DNA of 64,000 nucleotides from Luteibacter yeojuensis (lineage in GTDB: Bacteria > Pseudomonadota > Gammaproteobacteria > Xanthomonadales > Rhodanobacteraceae): positions 2,976,001-3,040,000 of the forward strand of contig NZ_JAAQTL010000001.1 of assembly GCF_011742875.1 (NCBI RefSeq), in the 5' to 3' direction. Shown here piece after piece: positions 36,744 to 45,910 of the stretch. The notes below the pieces were generated by a model. It was not told where the DNA came from and did not search any database. It saw only the letters and a list, made by a program, of their open reading frames with translations. How positions within the stretch are numbered: the stretch's first letter is position 1; every line of letters begins with the position of its first letter. The position numbers were made by a program, and so were the translations under genes.

Positions 36744-37553
36744 CTAATCGACTCTCACTTCCACGCGCCGATTGGGGGCGAGGCACGCCACGAGCTCCTC
36801 GCGTGCGCCATTCGGGCAATCCTTCACCGGGTCCCTCTCGCCAAGGCCTTCGGCGAGGATCTTGGTGCGCGGCACACCGTCGGTCACCAGCGCGTCCATC
36901 ACGGCGCGTGCCCGGCGTTCGGACAACGGTTGGTTATAGGCGTGGCTGCCGAGGCGATCCGTGTAGCCGGTGACGCGAATGCCCTGGATCTGCGCCATGT
37001 GCGCGCGCAACTTCGCGCCAAGGTCCGTCACGGCCTGCTTGCCTTCGGTCGTGAGTTCGGATTTGTCGAAGGCGAAGAGTGCGTCGGCAGCGAGGGTGAT
37101 CCGCTGCGGCATGTCCTCCGCGACCGCGGCCGCCGCCGGCTTCGCCACATCGAGGAACGCCGCGCACGATGCCGGCATCCAGTAGAAACTGCGCGCCAGC
37201 TTGTCCTGGTCGAACAGGATCTTGTACTGGCACTGCACTACGTCGTCGCTGCCCGCCTTGCGGAAATTGAACAGGTAGTTCCACTCGCGCACACCCCACA
37301 CGCCTTCGTCGAAGTGCGGGAAGCCGATCAGTTCCGAGATCTGGTGCTTGTCGACGCCCGCCTTGATCAGGCGCAGGTTGTCGAGGTTGGGAAAGGTACC
37401 GCCCTTGTGCAGGGACGGCATGTTCCGCGGCGCGGGCCATTCGAGTTGTCCCGCCGAGCGGCCATCCTTCGCCACGTCGCGGCTGTAACTGCCGCAGGCG
37501 GCCAGCGCGAGCGTCAACGACGCCACGGCGAAACCCTTGAGCGATGCACGCAT
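36744..37553 (-). CDS. TpgA-like lipoprotein (SmpA/OmlA + OmpA domains), partner of the autotransporter
   Basis: 269 aa from the ATG with AAGGAG nine bases before; an earlier ATG at 37580 is possible. Lipobox ALAAC; then a BamE/OmlA-like domain (LDNLRLIKAGVDKHQISELIGFP in parts, NYLFNFR) and an OmpA peptidoglycan-binding domain (VTGYTDRLGS, QPLSERRARAV, NRRVEVRVD). The same two-domain partner (TpgA) follows the adhesin Ata in Acinetobacter and helps its assembly. Here it starts 39 bases after the adhesin. Confidence 0.9.
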   Translation of the reverse strand: MRASLKGFAVASLTLALAACGSYSRDVAKDGRSAGQLEWPAPRNMPSLHKGGTFPNLDNLRLIKAGVDKHQISELIGFPHFDEGVWGVREWNYLFNFRKAGSDDVVQCQYKILFDQDKLARSFYWMPASCAAFLDVAKPAAAAVAEDMPQRITLAADALFAFDKSELTTEGKQAVTDLGAKLRAHMAQIQGIRVTGYTDRLGSHAYNQPLSERRARAVMDALVTDGVPRTKILAEGLGERDPVKDCPNGAREELVACLAPNRRVEVRVD

Positions 37554-37591
37554 GGTCCTGACTCCTTCGATGTTGTTCATGGATGCACCCC

Positions 37592-40500
37592 TCACCAGAC
37601 CACCGCCGCGCCGACGCCCGCGCCGGCGTCGCCGCGCGAGTTGGTCGTGGCGTTGAGCTTCAGCACGTAGTGTCCGCTCTCGGTGATGGTCGACAGGCCC
37701 ACCGCGATGCCGGTTTCGCCATGGAAGCTGCCCACCGCCACACCGGCCGAATTCTGGTTGGGCTGGTAGGCCTGCGGCAGGCTCGCCATCGCCATCGCCG
37801 ATGCGACACCCGCGTTGGCGCGGTTGCCGATGCGATTGAGGTCCTGGTTCACTGTCTGGAAGCGCTGGTCGGTGTAGCTCTTCGACCAGTTCTTCGCGCT
37901 TTCCACGGCCTGGTCCAGCTGGCTCACGTTCACCGCATCGGTGGGCGCGGTACCCGCCGCCACGTTGGTGACCGTGCGCTCGTGCCCCGCCGAGCCCACC
38001 GATACCGTGTTGTTCCCGCTGGCCACCGAGCCGGTGCCTATCGCGACGCTGTTGTCGCCCGTGGCCGAGGAATTCGCGCCCACCGCCGTGCTGTTGTTGC
38101 CCGTGGCCGACGAGCCGGCACCGGAAGCCGTGGAGTTGGAGCCCGTCGCCGAGGCCGGGTCCGTGTCGTCGTTGCTGTTGTCGTACTGGTTGTTGCCGCC
38201 GTTGCCGCCACCGCCCGGCGGCAGGTTGTTCACTGTGTTGCTGAGGTTGGTCAACTCGCTGTAGATCGCGTCGATGCTGGCGTTGGTGGCAAACAACTGC
38301 GAGCCGTTGATGGCGTCGGTGCTGAGCTGGCTGATCCGCCCGGCCGCCAGGTTGGTGATGGTGCGCTCCGCGCCAGCGGCGCCCACGCTCACCGTGGAGC
38401 CTGGGGTGATGCCCGCGAAGTTGTACGTGGTGCCGGCAAGCGTCGCGCTGGCCGTTCCGACCGCCGCATCCGTCTTCGACCCCGAGCCCAGGGCCACGCT
38501 GCCTACATAGTCCGCTTCCGAGCCGGCGCCCAGGGCCATGCCCTGGATGGCGTTGGCCGTCGCGCCGGTACCCAGCGCCACGCCGTCGGCGAGATTCACG
38601 GTGGTGTCCTGGCCTACCGCGATGCCGCCCGGCGCGGTCTGCTGCACGATGGCGTGGTTACCCATGCCGATGCCGTTGTCGCCGTTCACCGTGGTCTCCG
38701 GTCCGACGGCGACCGATTCCGCGCCGACCGCCGCGGAGTCCGCCGCCGCCGAATTGGCGTGGAAGTACTTCGTCGGTGTCACCGCAAACGCACTCAGCGA
38801 GCCCTTCAACTGGCGCAAGGTCACCGCGTCCTGGTCTTCCGTGCCGTCCGCCACGTTGGTCACCTGGCGGAAATCGGTGGCATTGCCCACCGATACCGCG
38901 CCGAGCAGGTTGCGGTCGCTGGTGTTGTACGGAATGGTGTGGGTGCCGGCCGTGACCGTTCCCGACGCCGGGGCGATCGCTCGATCGGATACCGCGCCGG
39001 AACCCAGCGCCACGCCGCCTACCACCGATGCGTTCGTGCCCTGGCCCAGCGCGGTAGCGTTCTGCGCCGTGGCGACCGAGCCCACGCCGGACGCCACCGC
39101 ATTCAGGCCCGACGCGCCGTCGTTGGCGTAGTTGCCGCCGGTGACGCCGTTGTCGTTCACGCTGTAGTAGTGCGTGGCGCTGTTGATGACGGTGGTGTTG
39201 AGCGATTCGATCGCCTGGTTGGTGGCGAACAGCTGCGAACCGTTCACGGCGTCCGTGCTCCCCCCGTTCACCTGCCCCGCGGCGACATGGGTGATCGTGC
39301 GTTCCGCGCCCGTCGTCCCGACACTGACCGTGCTGCTCGGCGTACCGCCGGCGTAGGTGTACGCTGTGCCCGCGATGGTGTCGCCGGGGGTCTGGACCAC
39401 GACATCGGTGGTCGAACCCGCGCCCAGCGCCACGTCCCCGATGTTGGCTCCAGCGGTGGCGCCATTGCCTATCGACACCGCGTTATCGGTGGTGGCGTTC
39501 GACACCGGCCCGATCGCCACGCTGTTCACACCCGCCGCAACGGAATCGGCGAGGTTTGAATTGGCGTGGAAGTACTTGATGCCGTTGGTGCCGATCTGGT
39601 CGAACACCTGCTGGACCGAGTTGTACGTGTTGCCGGCATAGTCGATGCTGGTGTTGATCGTGCCGGTGGCCGGATCGTAGGTGGTGCTTCCGCCGATGCT
39701 GTTGGCGATGGAGTCGCCGAGGTTGGTCACGGTGTTGCCGAGGTTGGTGACCGACGTGCCTACCGTGCCGACGGCATCCTGCACGGCGAACAGCTGCGAC
39801 CCATTGATCGCATCGGTGCTGCCGTTGCTTATCCGGCCTGCCGCCACGTTGGTGATGGTGCGTTCGGCACCGACATCGCCCACGCTCACCGTGGAACCCG
39901 GTGCGCCGCCGGCAAAGGTGTAAGGCGTGCCGTTGATGGTGGTGCCGGTGGTGGCGACCTTGTCGGCTGTGACCGAGCCCGACCCCAGGGCCACGCTTCC
40001 CACGAAGGCGGCTTGCGAACCGGCGCCGATCGCGAGTGCCTGGATCGCATTGGATGTGGCGCCCGTACCGAGAGCCACGCCATCGGCAAGGTTCACCGTG
40101 GTGTCCTGGCCGATGGCGATGCCGCCGGGTGCCGTCTGCTGCACGATCGAATGGTTGCCCATGCCGATGGCGTTGTCGCCGTTGACCGTGGTCTCCGGAC
40201 CGATGGCGACCGAGTCGGTACCGATGGCCGCCGAGTCCGCGAGAACGGAGTTGGCGTGGAAGTATTCGATCGGCGTCACCGAGAAGGAACCCATGGCGCC
40301 CTTCAACTGGCGCAGCGTCACCGCGTCCTGGTCCTCCGTACCGTCCGCCACATTCGTTACCTGGCGATAGCCGGTGGCATTGCCTACCGACACCGAGCCG
40401 AGCAGGGTCTTGTCCGTCGTGTTGTACGGGATGGTGTTCGTGCCGACGGTGATCGTGCCGGACGCCGGTGCGATTGCCCGGTCGGAGATCGCACCGGAAC

Positions 40501-42532
40501 CGAGGGCCACGCCGCCGAGCACCGAGACGCCCGCGCCCTGCCCAAGCGCGGTAGCGTTGTCGGCCGTGGCCGTGGAGCCCACGCCGGCGGCAAGGGCATT
40601 GAGTCCGGTGGCCCCGTCGTTGGCGTAGTTTCCACCGGGCGTCCCGTTGTCGTTGACGCTGAAATAATGGACGGCGCCGGCGGCCACGTCACCGTCGATC
40701 TGGTTGAAGATCTGCTGCAGCGAACTGTAAGTATTGCCGCCGTAGGTCACGCTGGTCGTGATGTTGCCCGTGCTCGGATCGTAAGTCGTACCGCCGCCGA
40801 TGGTCGTGGCGATACTGTCGCCGAGGTTGGTCACCGTATTGCCGAGATTGGTGACGCTCGTGTCCAGTCCATCCACCGCCTGGTTGGTCGCGAACAGCTG
40901 CGAACCGTTGATGGCATCGGTCGAAGCCGACGTGACCTGCCCTGCCGCGACGTTCTGGATCTGCCTCTCCGCGCCCGCGGCGCCCACCGAGAAGGCGCTG
41001 CCCGGCGTACCGCCCGCGAAAGTGTAGGAGGTACCGGCAATGGTGGCGTTCGGGACATTCGTGGTGGCCGATGTGGTGCTGCCGGAACCGATCGCGACAT
41101 CGCCCGCCTTCGTCGCCGCGACGGCACCGTCGCCGATGGCGACATTGCCGCCCATGCCGGCCGCGCCCGCCGTCGACCCGTTGCCGAGCGCGACGCTTCC
41201 CTGCCCGATGGCCTTGTTGCCGTTGCCGATGGCCACCGCGCCGTCCGCCATGTTGGCGGCGGTTGCCGTGGCCGTGCCGTCGCTGTTCGCAATGTTGTTC
41301 GCGCCACCGGTAAACGCACCCGTGCCGCTGGCATAACTCGGATCGCCGATGGCCACGGCACCGTCGCCGAACGCGGTGTTTCCGGAACCGATGGCCACCG
41401 CCTTGCCGCCCGTCGCATGCGAGGCGTTTCCGATCGCCACGGCTTCCGCCGCATCGGCGGTCGCGGACGTACCGAGCGCGATGCTGGAGGCGCCACTCGC
41501 GATGGCCGTGGTGCCCATGGCGATGCCGCTGGTTCCCGATGCTGCCGCATTGTGTCCAAACGCCATCGCATCGCCAGCCGATGCGGCTGAATCCACGCCA
41601 AAACTCAGGGCGTTGTTCTGCGATGCATTCGCTCGCAGGCCGATGCCCACGGCGTAAGTGCCCGCGGCACTTACATCGGTGCCGATGGCGACAGCCGATT
41701 CGGCTGCCGCGCCGGCGCCGGCGGTGCGCGGTCCCAGATAGATGGCGTTGAGGGCGGTCGCATAGGCCTGGAAACCGACAGCCGTGGAATGAACCGCATT
41801 GCCTTGGGATCCCAGGCCGACCGAGAGCGCGCCTTCCCCGGCTGCGATCGCTCCATAACCCAGGGCGGCTGCAACGCCCACGCTCGCGGAAGAATACGCA
41901 CCGAGGGCGATCGCATTGCCGCTGCTGCTCGACGCCCCGCCGCCGATGGCGATGCTGCTCACGCTGGCCGCCGTGGCCTGCCGGCCGAGCGCGATGGAGT
42001 TGAGCCCGGTGGCATGCGAGATCGTGCCGATGGATACCGCGTCGTTCTGATTGGACAACGACTGCGTGCCCATGGCGATGGCACCCGAGGCCGAAGAGGT
42101 CACATCCGTGCCGATGGCGATGCTCGCGTCGCCGAGTGCCCCTGTACCCGGAGCGGTACGGGCACCCAGGTAAATGGCGTTTATCCCTGCCGCATAGGCC
42201 TGGAAGCCCATCGTGATGCCGTTCAAGGCGGCGCTGTGCGCACCGTATCCGACGGCCGTCCCACCACCGGCATCGGCCGCGGACGATACGCCGGCGCATG
42301 TGGCCGAGCCCGAGTAGACGTTATACGGCGGATTCACGCAGCTCGCCTGCGCTTGAGCCAGCGTCGTCCAGGCAAGGCCTCCCAAGGTAAGCAGCGCCGC
42401 GGCGGCGAGCATGCCGGGCCTTCGCGCCGGCCGTTGCGAGGTCGTGCCACCGCGCGGACGGCTCGCCAGTTCCGATGCCACCACGAGCTGATTCAACTCG
42501 CGGTTCCAGATCTTGCTGTGGATTTTGTTCAT
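37592..42532 (-). CDS. trimeric autotransporter adhesin (YadA-like) with ESPR
   Basis: 1646 aa. Starts with the extended signal region MNKIHSKIWNRELNQ (ESPR), cut after TLAQAQA. A head built of many YadA-like collagen-binding-type repeats (GxxAxAxGxxSxAxG, for example AIAMGTQSLSNQNDAVSIG) is followed by neck and stalk units (DAINGSQLFATN, NVADGTEDQDAVTLRQLKG), a run of SNSTASGAGSSATGNNSTAVGANSS-like repeats, and the C-terminal YadA anchor (NRIGNRANAGVASAMAMASLPQAY...). It forms trimers on the cell surface for adhesion or biofilm. AGGAAA ribosome site. A TpgA-like gene follows. Confidence 0.96.
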   Translation of the reverse strand: MNKIHSKIWNRELNQLVVASELASRPRGGTTSQRPARRPGMLAAAALLTLGGLAWTTLAQAQASCVNPPYNVYSGSATCAGVSSAADAGGGTAVGYGAHSAALNGITMGFQAYAAGINAIYLGARTAPGTGALGDASIAIGTDVTSSASGAIAMGTQSLSNQNDAVSIGTISHATGLNSIALGRQATAASVSSIAIGGGASSSSGNAIALGAYSSASVGVAAALGYGAIAAGEGALSVGLGSQGNAVHSTAVGFQAYATALNAIYLGPRTAGAGAAAESAVAIGTDVSAAGTYAVGIGLRANASQNNALSFGVDSAASAGDAMAFGHNAAASGTSGIAMGTTAIASGASSIALGTSATADAAEAVAIGNASHATGGKAVAIGSGNTAFGDGAVAIGDPSYASGTGAFTGGANNIANSDGTATATAANMADGAVAIGNGNKAIGQGSVALGNGSTAGAAGMGGNVAIGDGAVAATKAGDVAIGSGSTTSATTNVPNATIAGTSYTFAGGTPGSAFSVGAAGAERQIQNVAAGQVTSASTDAINGSQLFATNQAVDGLDTSVTNLGNTVTNLGDSIATTIGGGTTYDPSTGNITTSVTYGGNTYSSLQQIFNQIDGDVAAGAVHYFSVNDNGTPGGNYANDGATGLNALAAGVGSTATADNATALGQGAGVSVLGGVALGSGAISDRAIAPASGTITVGTNTIPYNTTDKTLLGSVSVGNATGYRQVTNVADGTEDQDAVTLRQLKGAMGSFSVTPIEYFHANSVLADSAAIGTDSVAIGPETTVNGDNAIGMGNHSIVQQTAPGGIAIGQDTTVNLADGVALGTGATSNAIQALAIGAGSQAAFVGSVALGSGSVTADKVATTGTTINGTPYTFAGGAPGSTVSVGDVGAERTITNVAAGRISNGSTDAINGSQLFAVQDAVGTVGTSVTNLGNTVTNLGDSIANSIGGSTTYDPATGTINTSIDYAGNTYNSVQQVFDQIGTNGIKYFHANSNLADSVAAGVNSVAIGPVSNATTDNAVSIGNGATAGANIGDVALGAGSTTDVVVQTPGDTIAGTAYTYAGGTPSSTVSVGTTGAERTITHVAAGQVNGGSTDAVNGSQLFATNQAIESLNTTVINSATHYYSVNDNGVTGGNYANDGASGLNAVASGVGSVATAQNATALGQGTNASVVGGVALGSGAVSDRAIAPASGTVTAGTHTIPYNTSDRNLLGAVSVGNATDFRQVTNVADGTEDQDAVTLRQLKGSLSAFAVTPTKYFHANSAAADSAAVGAESVAVGPETTVNGDNGIGMGNHAIVQQTAPGGIAVGQDTTVNLADGVALGTGATANAIQGMALGAGSEADYVGSVALGSGSKTDAAVGTASATLAGTTYNFAGITPGSTVSVGAAGAERTITNLAAGRISQLSTDAINGSQLFATNASIDAIYSELTNLSNTVNNLPPGGGGNGGNNQYDNSNDDTDPASATGSNSTASGAGSSATGNNSTAVGANSSATGDNSVAIGTGSVASGNNTVSVGSAGHERTVTNVAAGTAPTDAVNVSQLDQAVESAKNWSKSYTDQRFQTVNQDLNRIGNRANAGVASAMAMASLPQAYQPNQNSAGVAVGSFHGETGIAVGLSTITESGHYVLKLNATTNSRGDAGAGVGAAVVW
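38285..40675 (-). repeat. duplicated neck/stalk segment inside the adhesin
   Basis: Two roughly 890-base parts of the coding sequence are near copies at protein level: 40675-39785 and 39177-38285. Both run from HY(F/Y)SVNDNG to DAINGSQLFA, sharing blocks such as ANDGA(T/S)GLNA, GSGA(I/V)SDRAIAPASGT and QQTAPGGIA(I/V)GQDTTVN. A 608-base unit lies between. Confidence 0.8.
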
Positions 42533-42966
42533 GCCGGTTTCCTGTTTCGTGGGGAGATGCACGGGAGGAATGGCCGGGAATTCGTGCGCGCGCGCGTGCC
42601 CGTCGGCACGGCACAAGGCCACGCCGCACTTCGCGCAGTGACGTACGGATATCCCGGCGTTTGGCCGCAACCCCTCAGTCGCGCCTGGCTAAGGCCAGGC
42701 ACGTGGAAAGGTGGCGGAATTCGGGAACGAGCGGATCAGACAGTGGCGCTTGCGCTCGCATCCGCGGGAGGTGGATGCAAAATCGTCATGCGCGATGGAA
42801 AGACACTGGGCCGCCGTCGTCGATGACCGGCGCGGTTCCGATAAACGAATCGCTTCGCACTCTGAGCAAATGGCCTTCTAAACGGGTACGTGTCCATAAC
42901 GAGTACCGCTTCCCCTGCAGAGCCGGGCTTGTCGGACGACAAGCCGTGCTTTCACGGCGCTTTGAC

Positions 42967-42972
42967 GTTATA
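42967..42972 (-). promoter_or_regulatory. probable -10 box of the adhesin promoter
   Basis: TATAAC on the minus strand, five of six bases of the consensus; the -35 position 17 bases upstream reads TAATAT, poor, as in activator-dependent promoters. The start point predicted near 42960 puts the CRP-type site centre at -61.5. Confidence 0.5.
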
Positions 42973-43010
42973 GCTTAGGCGTTACTGAAATATTAAGGCG
43001 TAACTCTCAT

Positions 43011-43032
43011 AAGTGTGATCTCGATCACATAG
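43011..43032. promoter_or_regulatory. CRP/Clp-type binding site
   Basis: TGTGA-tctcga-TCACA (43014-43029) is a perfect inverted repeat matching the CRP consensus. In xanthomonads the CRP-like protein Clp recognises the same motif and controls adhesins and extracellular enzymes. No gene other than the adhesin lies in a suitable position. Confidence 0.75.
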
Positions 43033-43213
43033 ATTTTCCGGGAAGCTTCTTGCGAACAACGCGCGGAATATGAGAATGGCGCCGTTTTTCTGACCGATTT
43101 TTTTTAGGGCGGATATACACTTACGTGATACCATCAAATGTCTGACTTATTCATGCTGAGGGTTCGCGCAAGCGATGCCCATGCGCGAGGCAGACGCCTA
43201 CAAGGCGCGGAAG

Positions 43214-44233
43214 TCACATCTCGTACTTCTCGAGTACGCCGTCCCGATAGACGTGAAGCTCATAGGCCAGGCTACGCCACGAGAGCACAGCCTCCACGAT
43301 GACACGCTCCGCACCTTCGATAAGCGGGGCGGCGACGGCTCTCTTTGCTTCGGGCAGCGTATCGAACGCCACCACGTACTCGATTTCCGGAAGCTCATTG
43401 TGTCGGAGCTCCACGCCGACCCAGCCGCCGAAGCCGTTGAACGACAGGTCGAGGCCCTGCGGTACACGGCGGGACGCAACGCTTATCCCGTGCTTCGCCA
43501 CCAACCCCGATCCGGCATTGACCGTCATGACGGCACCGGCAACGACCATCGCCGTGTAGCCCAGGCGACGGAAGGTGATCTCTCCGACACGGGGAAGCAC
43601 CTTTCGTACGCCGAACGCCGCCGCGATGGCAGCCGCGCCAGTGACGGTACCTGCAATCAGCGCATTTGCGCCGAAGAGACCGAAGGCGCCGTAAAGAACC
43701 AGCTTGGTCAGGTGAAGCAGGATCTCGTTCGCCGCGCGCGTCGCGACCACCTGCTGTCTGCTCAGCCCATGGCGAAGATAGAAGCGGTTGAACAGCAGAC
43801 CCACCGCGCCCGTGAGCCCGGACACGAAGCCGGCAACGAGACCGAGAACCAGCAGAGTGCCGGGACGGCCCGGTTTCGCGTCCATCTCCCGCTGCCGACG
43901 AAACAGCATAGGCAGATTGCCCAGGAGGAAGAGGCCCAGCACGGCTTCCAGGTAAAGCGGGCTCATACGATCCAGCAACCACACGCCGACAAACGCACCG
44001 GGAAGCGAAAGCGGCACGAACCAGCGCACCACACGCCACTCGATATGCCTTATGAATAGCCCCAGGCGGGCGGCGCTACTGATGGTGCTTCCAACGGACA
44101 GGGCCACCGGCACCTGCGCCGTGGCGAGACCCACGCCGAGCACGGGCAACAACAAGAGGCCCGCGCCGCCACCGCTCACGGTGCTGAGCGCGAAAGCGGC
44201 AAGGCTCGTAAGGAAGAGCAAAGCGAAGAACAT
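43214..44233 (-). CDS. TSUP (TauE/SafE) family membrane permease with extra C-terminal domain
   Basis: 339 aa. Two repeated halves of about four helices each (LAAFALSTVSGGGAGLLLLP; GLVAGFVSGLTGAVGLLFN) define the TauE/SafE family, which moves sulfur-containing or organic anions across the inner membrane. After the last helix (about residue 255) a soluble tail of about 85 residues (GFGGWVGVELRHNELPEIEYVVAFDTL...) is not part of the usual family and carries an alternating strand pattern. Function unknown. Confidence 0.88.
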   Translation of the reverse strand: MFFALLFLTSLAAFALSTVSGGGAGLLLLPVLGVGLATAQVPVALSVGSTISSAARLGLFIRHIEWRVVRWFVPLSLPGAFVGVWLLDRMSPLYLEAVLGLFLLGNLPMLFRRQREMDAKPGRPGTLLVLGLVAGFVSGLTGAVGLLFNRFYLRHGLSRQQVVATRAANEILLHLTKLVLYGAFGLFGANALIAGTVTGAAAIAAAFGVRKVLPRVGEITFRRLGYTAMVVAGAVMTVNAGSGLVAKHGISVASRRVPQGLDLSFNGFGGWVGVELRHNELPEIEYVVAFDTLPEAKRAVAAPLIEGAERVIVEAVLSWRSLAYELHVYRDGVLEKYEM

Positions 44234-44581
44234 GGGGCAGCCTGCGGACCGGGGAGGGCGTAGCCTGGCGACCGAAACTTAAGCAAGCCTTAGATGGTGT
44301 CGCTGTCGCGATGGGGCCTCGTCCGCCCCACCCGGTACGCGTGTACGCGACCGCAAACACGGCAGAACAACGTTGAGAAACGTCGTATGCGTGGCGACAA
44401 CACCAGCGCGCCGATCGGATCGGAGCCCGGGTATGTGCCGGGTTTGCCTGGAGGACGGAGGCAGACCGACCCCTCTGAAGGACTTGAAGATCGGCAGGCA
44501 CGCGGACATCATTGGCCCGGCATGCCATGGCCGCCGGGGGACGGGGCCGTCCGCCGGTACGGATAATCAGGGGAAAACCAC
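44234..44581. other. gene-free stretch
   Basis: 348 bases between divergent genes. I see no coding frame with a plausible start, no clear terminator and no strong promoter; only the AGGGGA ribosome site of the next gene near the end. Confidence 0.5.
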
Positions 44582-45115
44582 ATGAGCAAATCCATGAGCC
44601 GCCGCGTTGCCACGGGCGTGATGGCCCTGGCCGGCACGTTCTTGCTGGCGGGTTGCGCGCACGATGCAACGGTCGCGCCGCCGGGCACGCCGAAGGACGG
44701 CAAGGTCAGCTACGACATGGTCCCGGCGAAGGACTCCGATCGCCTCAAGCCGGCGAAGGGCCAGCACACGTTCGGGGCGCAGCCCGTCGACAATCCACCC
44801 CCGGTGTATCCGCCGGAGCTGGTCTCGGCCAACCTCGCCGCCACGATCCGCGCCAAGGTGATCGTCGACGGCGAAGGCAAGGTGACCGACGTGCGCGACC
44901 TCGACACGATGGGCGGCGAACACCACGGCGTGTTCTTCGCCGCCGTCCGCGAGGCCGCGATGCGTTGGACTTACACGCCGATGACGGTCGTCCAGGATCA
45001 CGAGGACGCGCGCGGCAACTTCAGCCAGACGAAGACGACCCAGCCCTTCAGCCTCGATTATTCATTCCGTTTCGAGCTGAAGGACGGCGTGCCGACGGTG
45101 TCGGCGACGCGCTAA
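44582..45115 (+). CDS. lipoprotein with TonB C-terminal domain
   Basis: 177 aa. Lipobox LLAGC at residues 20-24. After a Pro-rich linker (VDNPPPVYPPEL) comes a TonB_C domain: AKVIVDGEGKVTDVRDLD, FFAAVREAAMRWTYTP, SLDYSFRFEL. Without an N-terminal membrane helix of TonB type, but with lipid anchor, it is not a normal TonB; such proteins are common in xanthomonads. Role unknown. Confidence 0.85.
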   Translation: MSKSMSRRVATGVMALAGTFLLAGCAHDATVAPPGTPKDGKVSYDMVPAKDSDRLKPAKGQHTFGAQPVDNPPPVYPPELVSANLAATIRAKVIVDGEGKVTDVRDLDTMGGEHHGVFFAAVREAAMRWTYTPMTVVQDHEDARGNFSQTKTTQPFSLDYSFRFELKDGVPTVSATR

Positions 45116-45123
45116 GGAAGGCG

Positions 45124-45879
45124 CTAGGCACGCTCGCTGACGACACCGTTCTCGATGACGGCCAACGCGTCGACTTTTCCATCCTTGCCCTTCTCGAATT
45201 CGAAGCGCAGGTCGCGCTCCGTCGCGAAGAAGCGCGTGGGCGATTCGGGGTAAAGCGTAGCCGTGAAGGTTCCAGCGGCGAGCTTGAGGTGGTCGTCGTC
45301 CATGGCGATCGCGATCATGCCCACGCGCGCCGATTTGTAATGACCGACGAACGCGGCCAGCGCGGTCGCAGGTAGTCTCAACGACGTCGTTGGTGGTGTA
45401 TGGGGTACAGGGCCGTGGTCGTAGCTGAGCACGCGATGCATACGCCATTGCCCCTGGTCGTATTTCCACAAGGTGGTGAATTCCGCCTGGCCATCGAGCT
45501 GTTCCGGCTTGCCATCCCGTGAGACATAGAAGAGATGACGGCCCGAAAGGATCGCGTAGCCTCCCTTCATGGGGTGGAACGCGACGCTGCCATCCACGGC
45601 TTCCCGGCGCAGGTGCATCTTCGGGTCGCCGCAGGGTCCCTTGCGCAGGGATTCGATCAGCCCCTCGCGCGTCGACGTGAGTCCACCCTTGTCGTGATAG
45701 AACTCCACGTCGGCCGTGATCAGGCCACCCATCGTCGTCATGTCGCAGGCGTTGTATGCCTTCCAGAAGGTGGTGTCCGCGCTGCGCACCTGGGCCTCGT
45801 CGTCGTCCGCTGCACGGACAAACGGCGAGGAGGCCGCGAGAAGAGCCGCCAGGCCCAGTGCCACTGTCTTTCGGCTCAT
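45124..45879 (-). CDS. secreted NTF2-like (DUF4440) protein
   Basis: 251 aa with signal peptide (cut near VRA-ADD). First half NTF2-like/DUF4440 (DTTFWKAYNACDMTTMGGLITADVEFYHD in parts; LWKYDQGQWRMHRVLSYDHG), second half a DUF3471-type barrel (LAAFVGHYKSARVGMIAIAMDDDHLKLAAG in parts) often fused to beta-lactamase-like proteins. Probably binds a small molecule in the periplasm. Convergent with the TonB-C lipoprotein. Confidence 0.85.
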   Translation of the reverse strand: MSRKTVALGLAALLAASSPFVRAADDDEAQVRSADTTFWKAYNACDMTTMGGLITADVEFYHDKGGLTSTREGLIESLRKGPCGDPKMHLRREAVDGSVAFHPMKGGYAILSGRHLFYVSRDGKPEQLDGQAEFTTLWKYDQGQWRMHRVLSYDHGPVPHTPPTTSLRLPATALAAFVGHYKSARVGMIAIAMDDDHLKLAAGTFTATLYPESPTRFFATERDLRFEFEKGKDGKVDALAVIENGVVSERA

Positions 45880-45910
45880 CCTTCCACTCCCGCCTTTGTA
45901 TCCCCTCAGA

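Larger units (their letters stand above)
42533..43213. other. long upstream region of the adhesin with hairpins
   Basis: No gene I can support lies here. Features: stem GCCTGGC-taag-GCCAGGC (42683-42700), 8-pair stem GGCTTGTC/GACAAGCC with a 4-base loop (42926-42945), and the overlapping GCCGTG-cttt-CACGGC (42943-42958), which compete for three bases. An AT-rich block (42960-43150) holds the likely promoter. Expected 5' leader of the adhesin mRNA is about 430 bases. Confidence 0.6.

Noticed and set aside
37583..41590. Long plus-strand frames (658 and 674 codons) opposite the adhesin
   Set aside because: They mirror the repeated GC-rich codons of the adhesin gene, are low-complexity Arg/Val/Gly/His-rich, and show no family features; the minus strand has ESPR, head, stalk and anchor.
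42736..42942. 68-codon minus-strand frame in the adhesin leader
   Set aside because: Arg/Pro-rich without a clear ribosome site; more likely untranslated leader.
44234..44581. Possible small genes in the 348-base gap
   Set aside because: Frames there lack ribosome sites and have odd composition.
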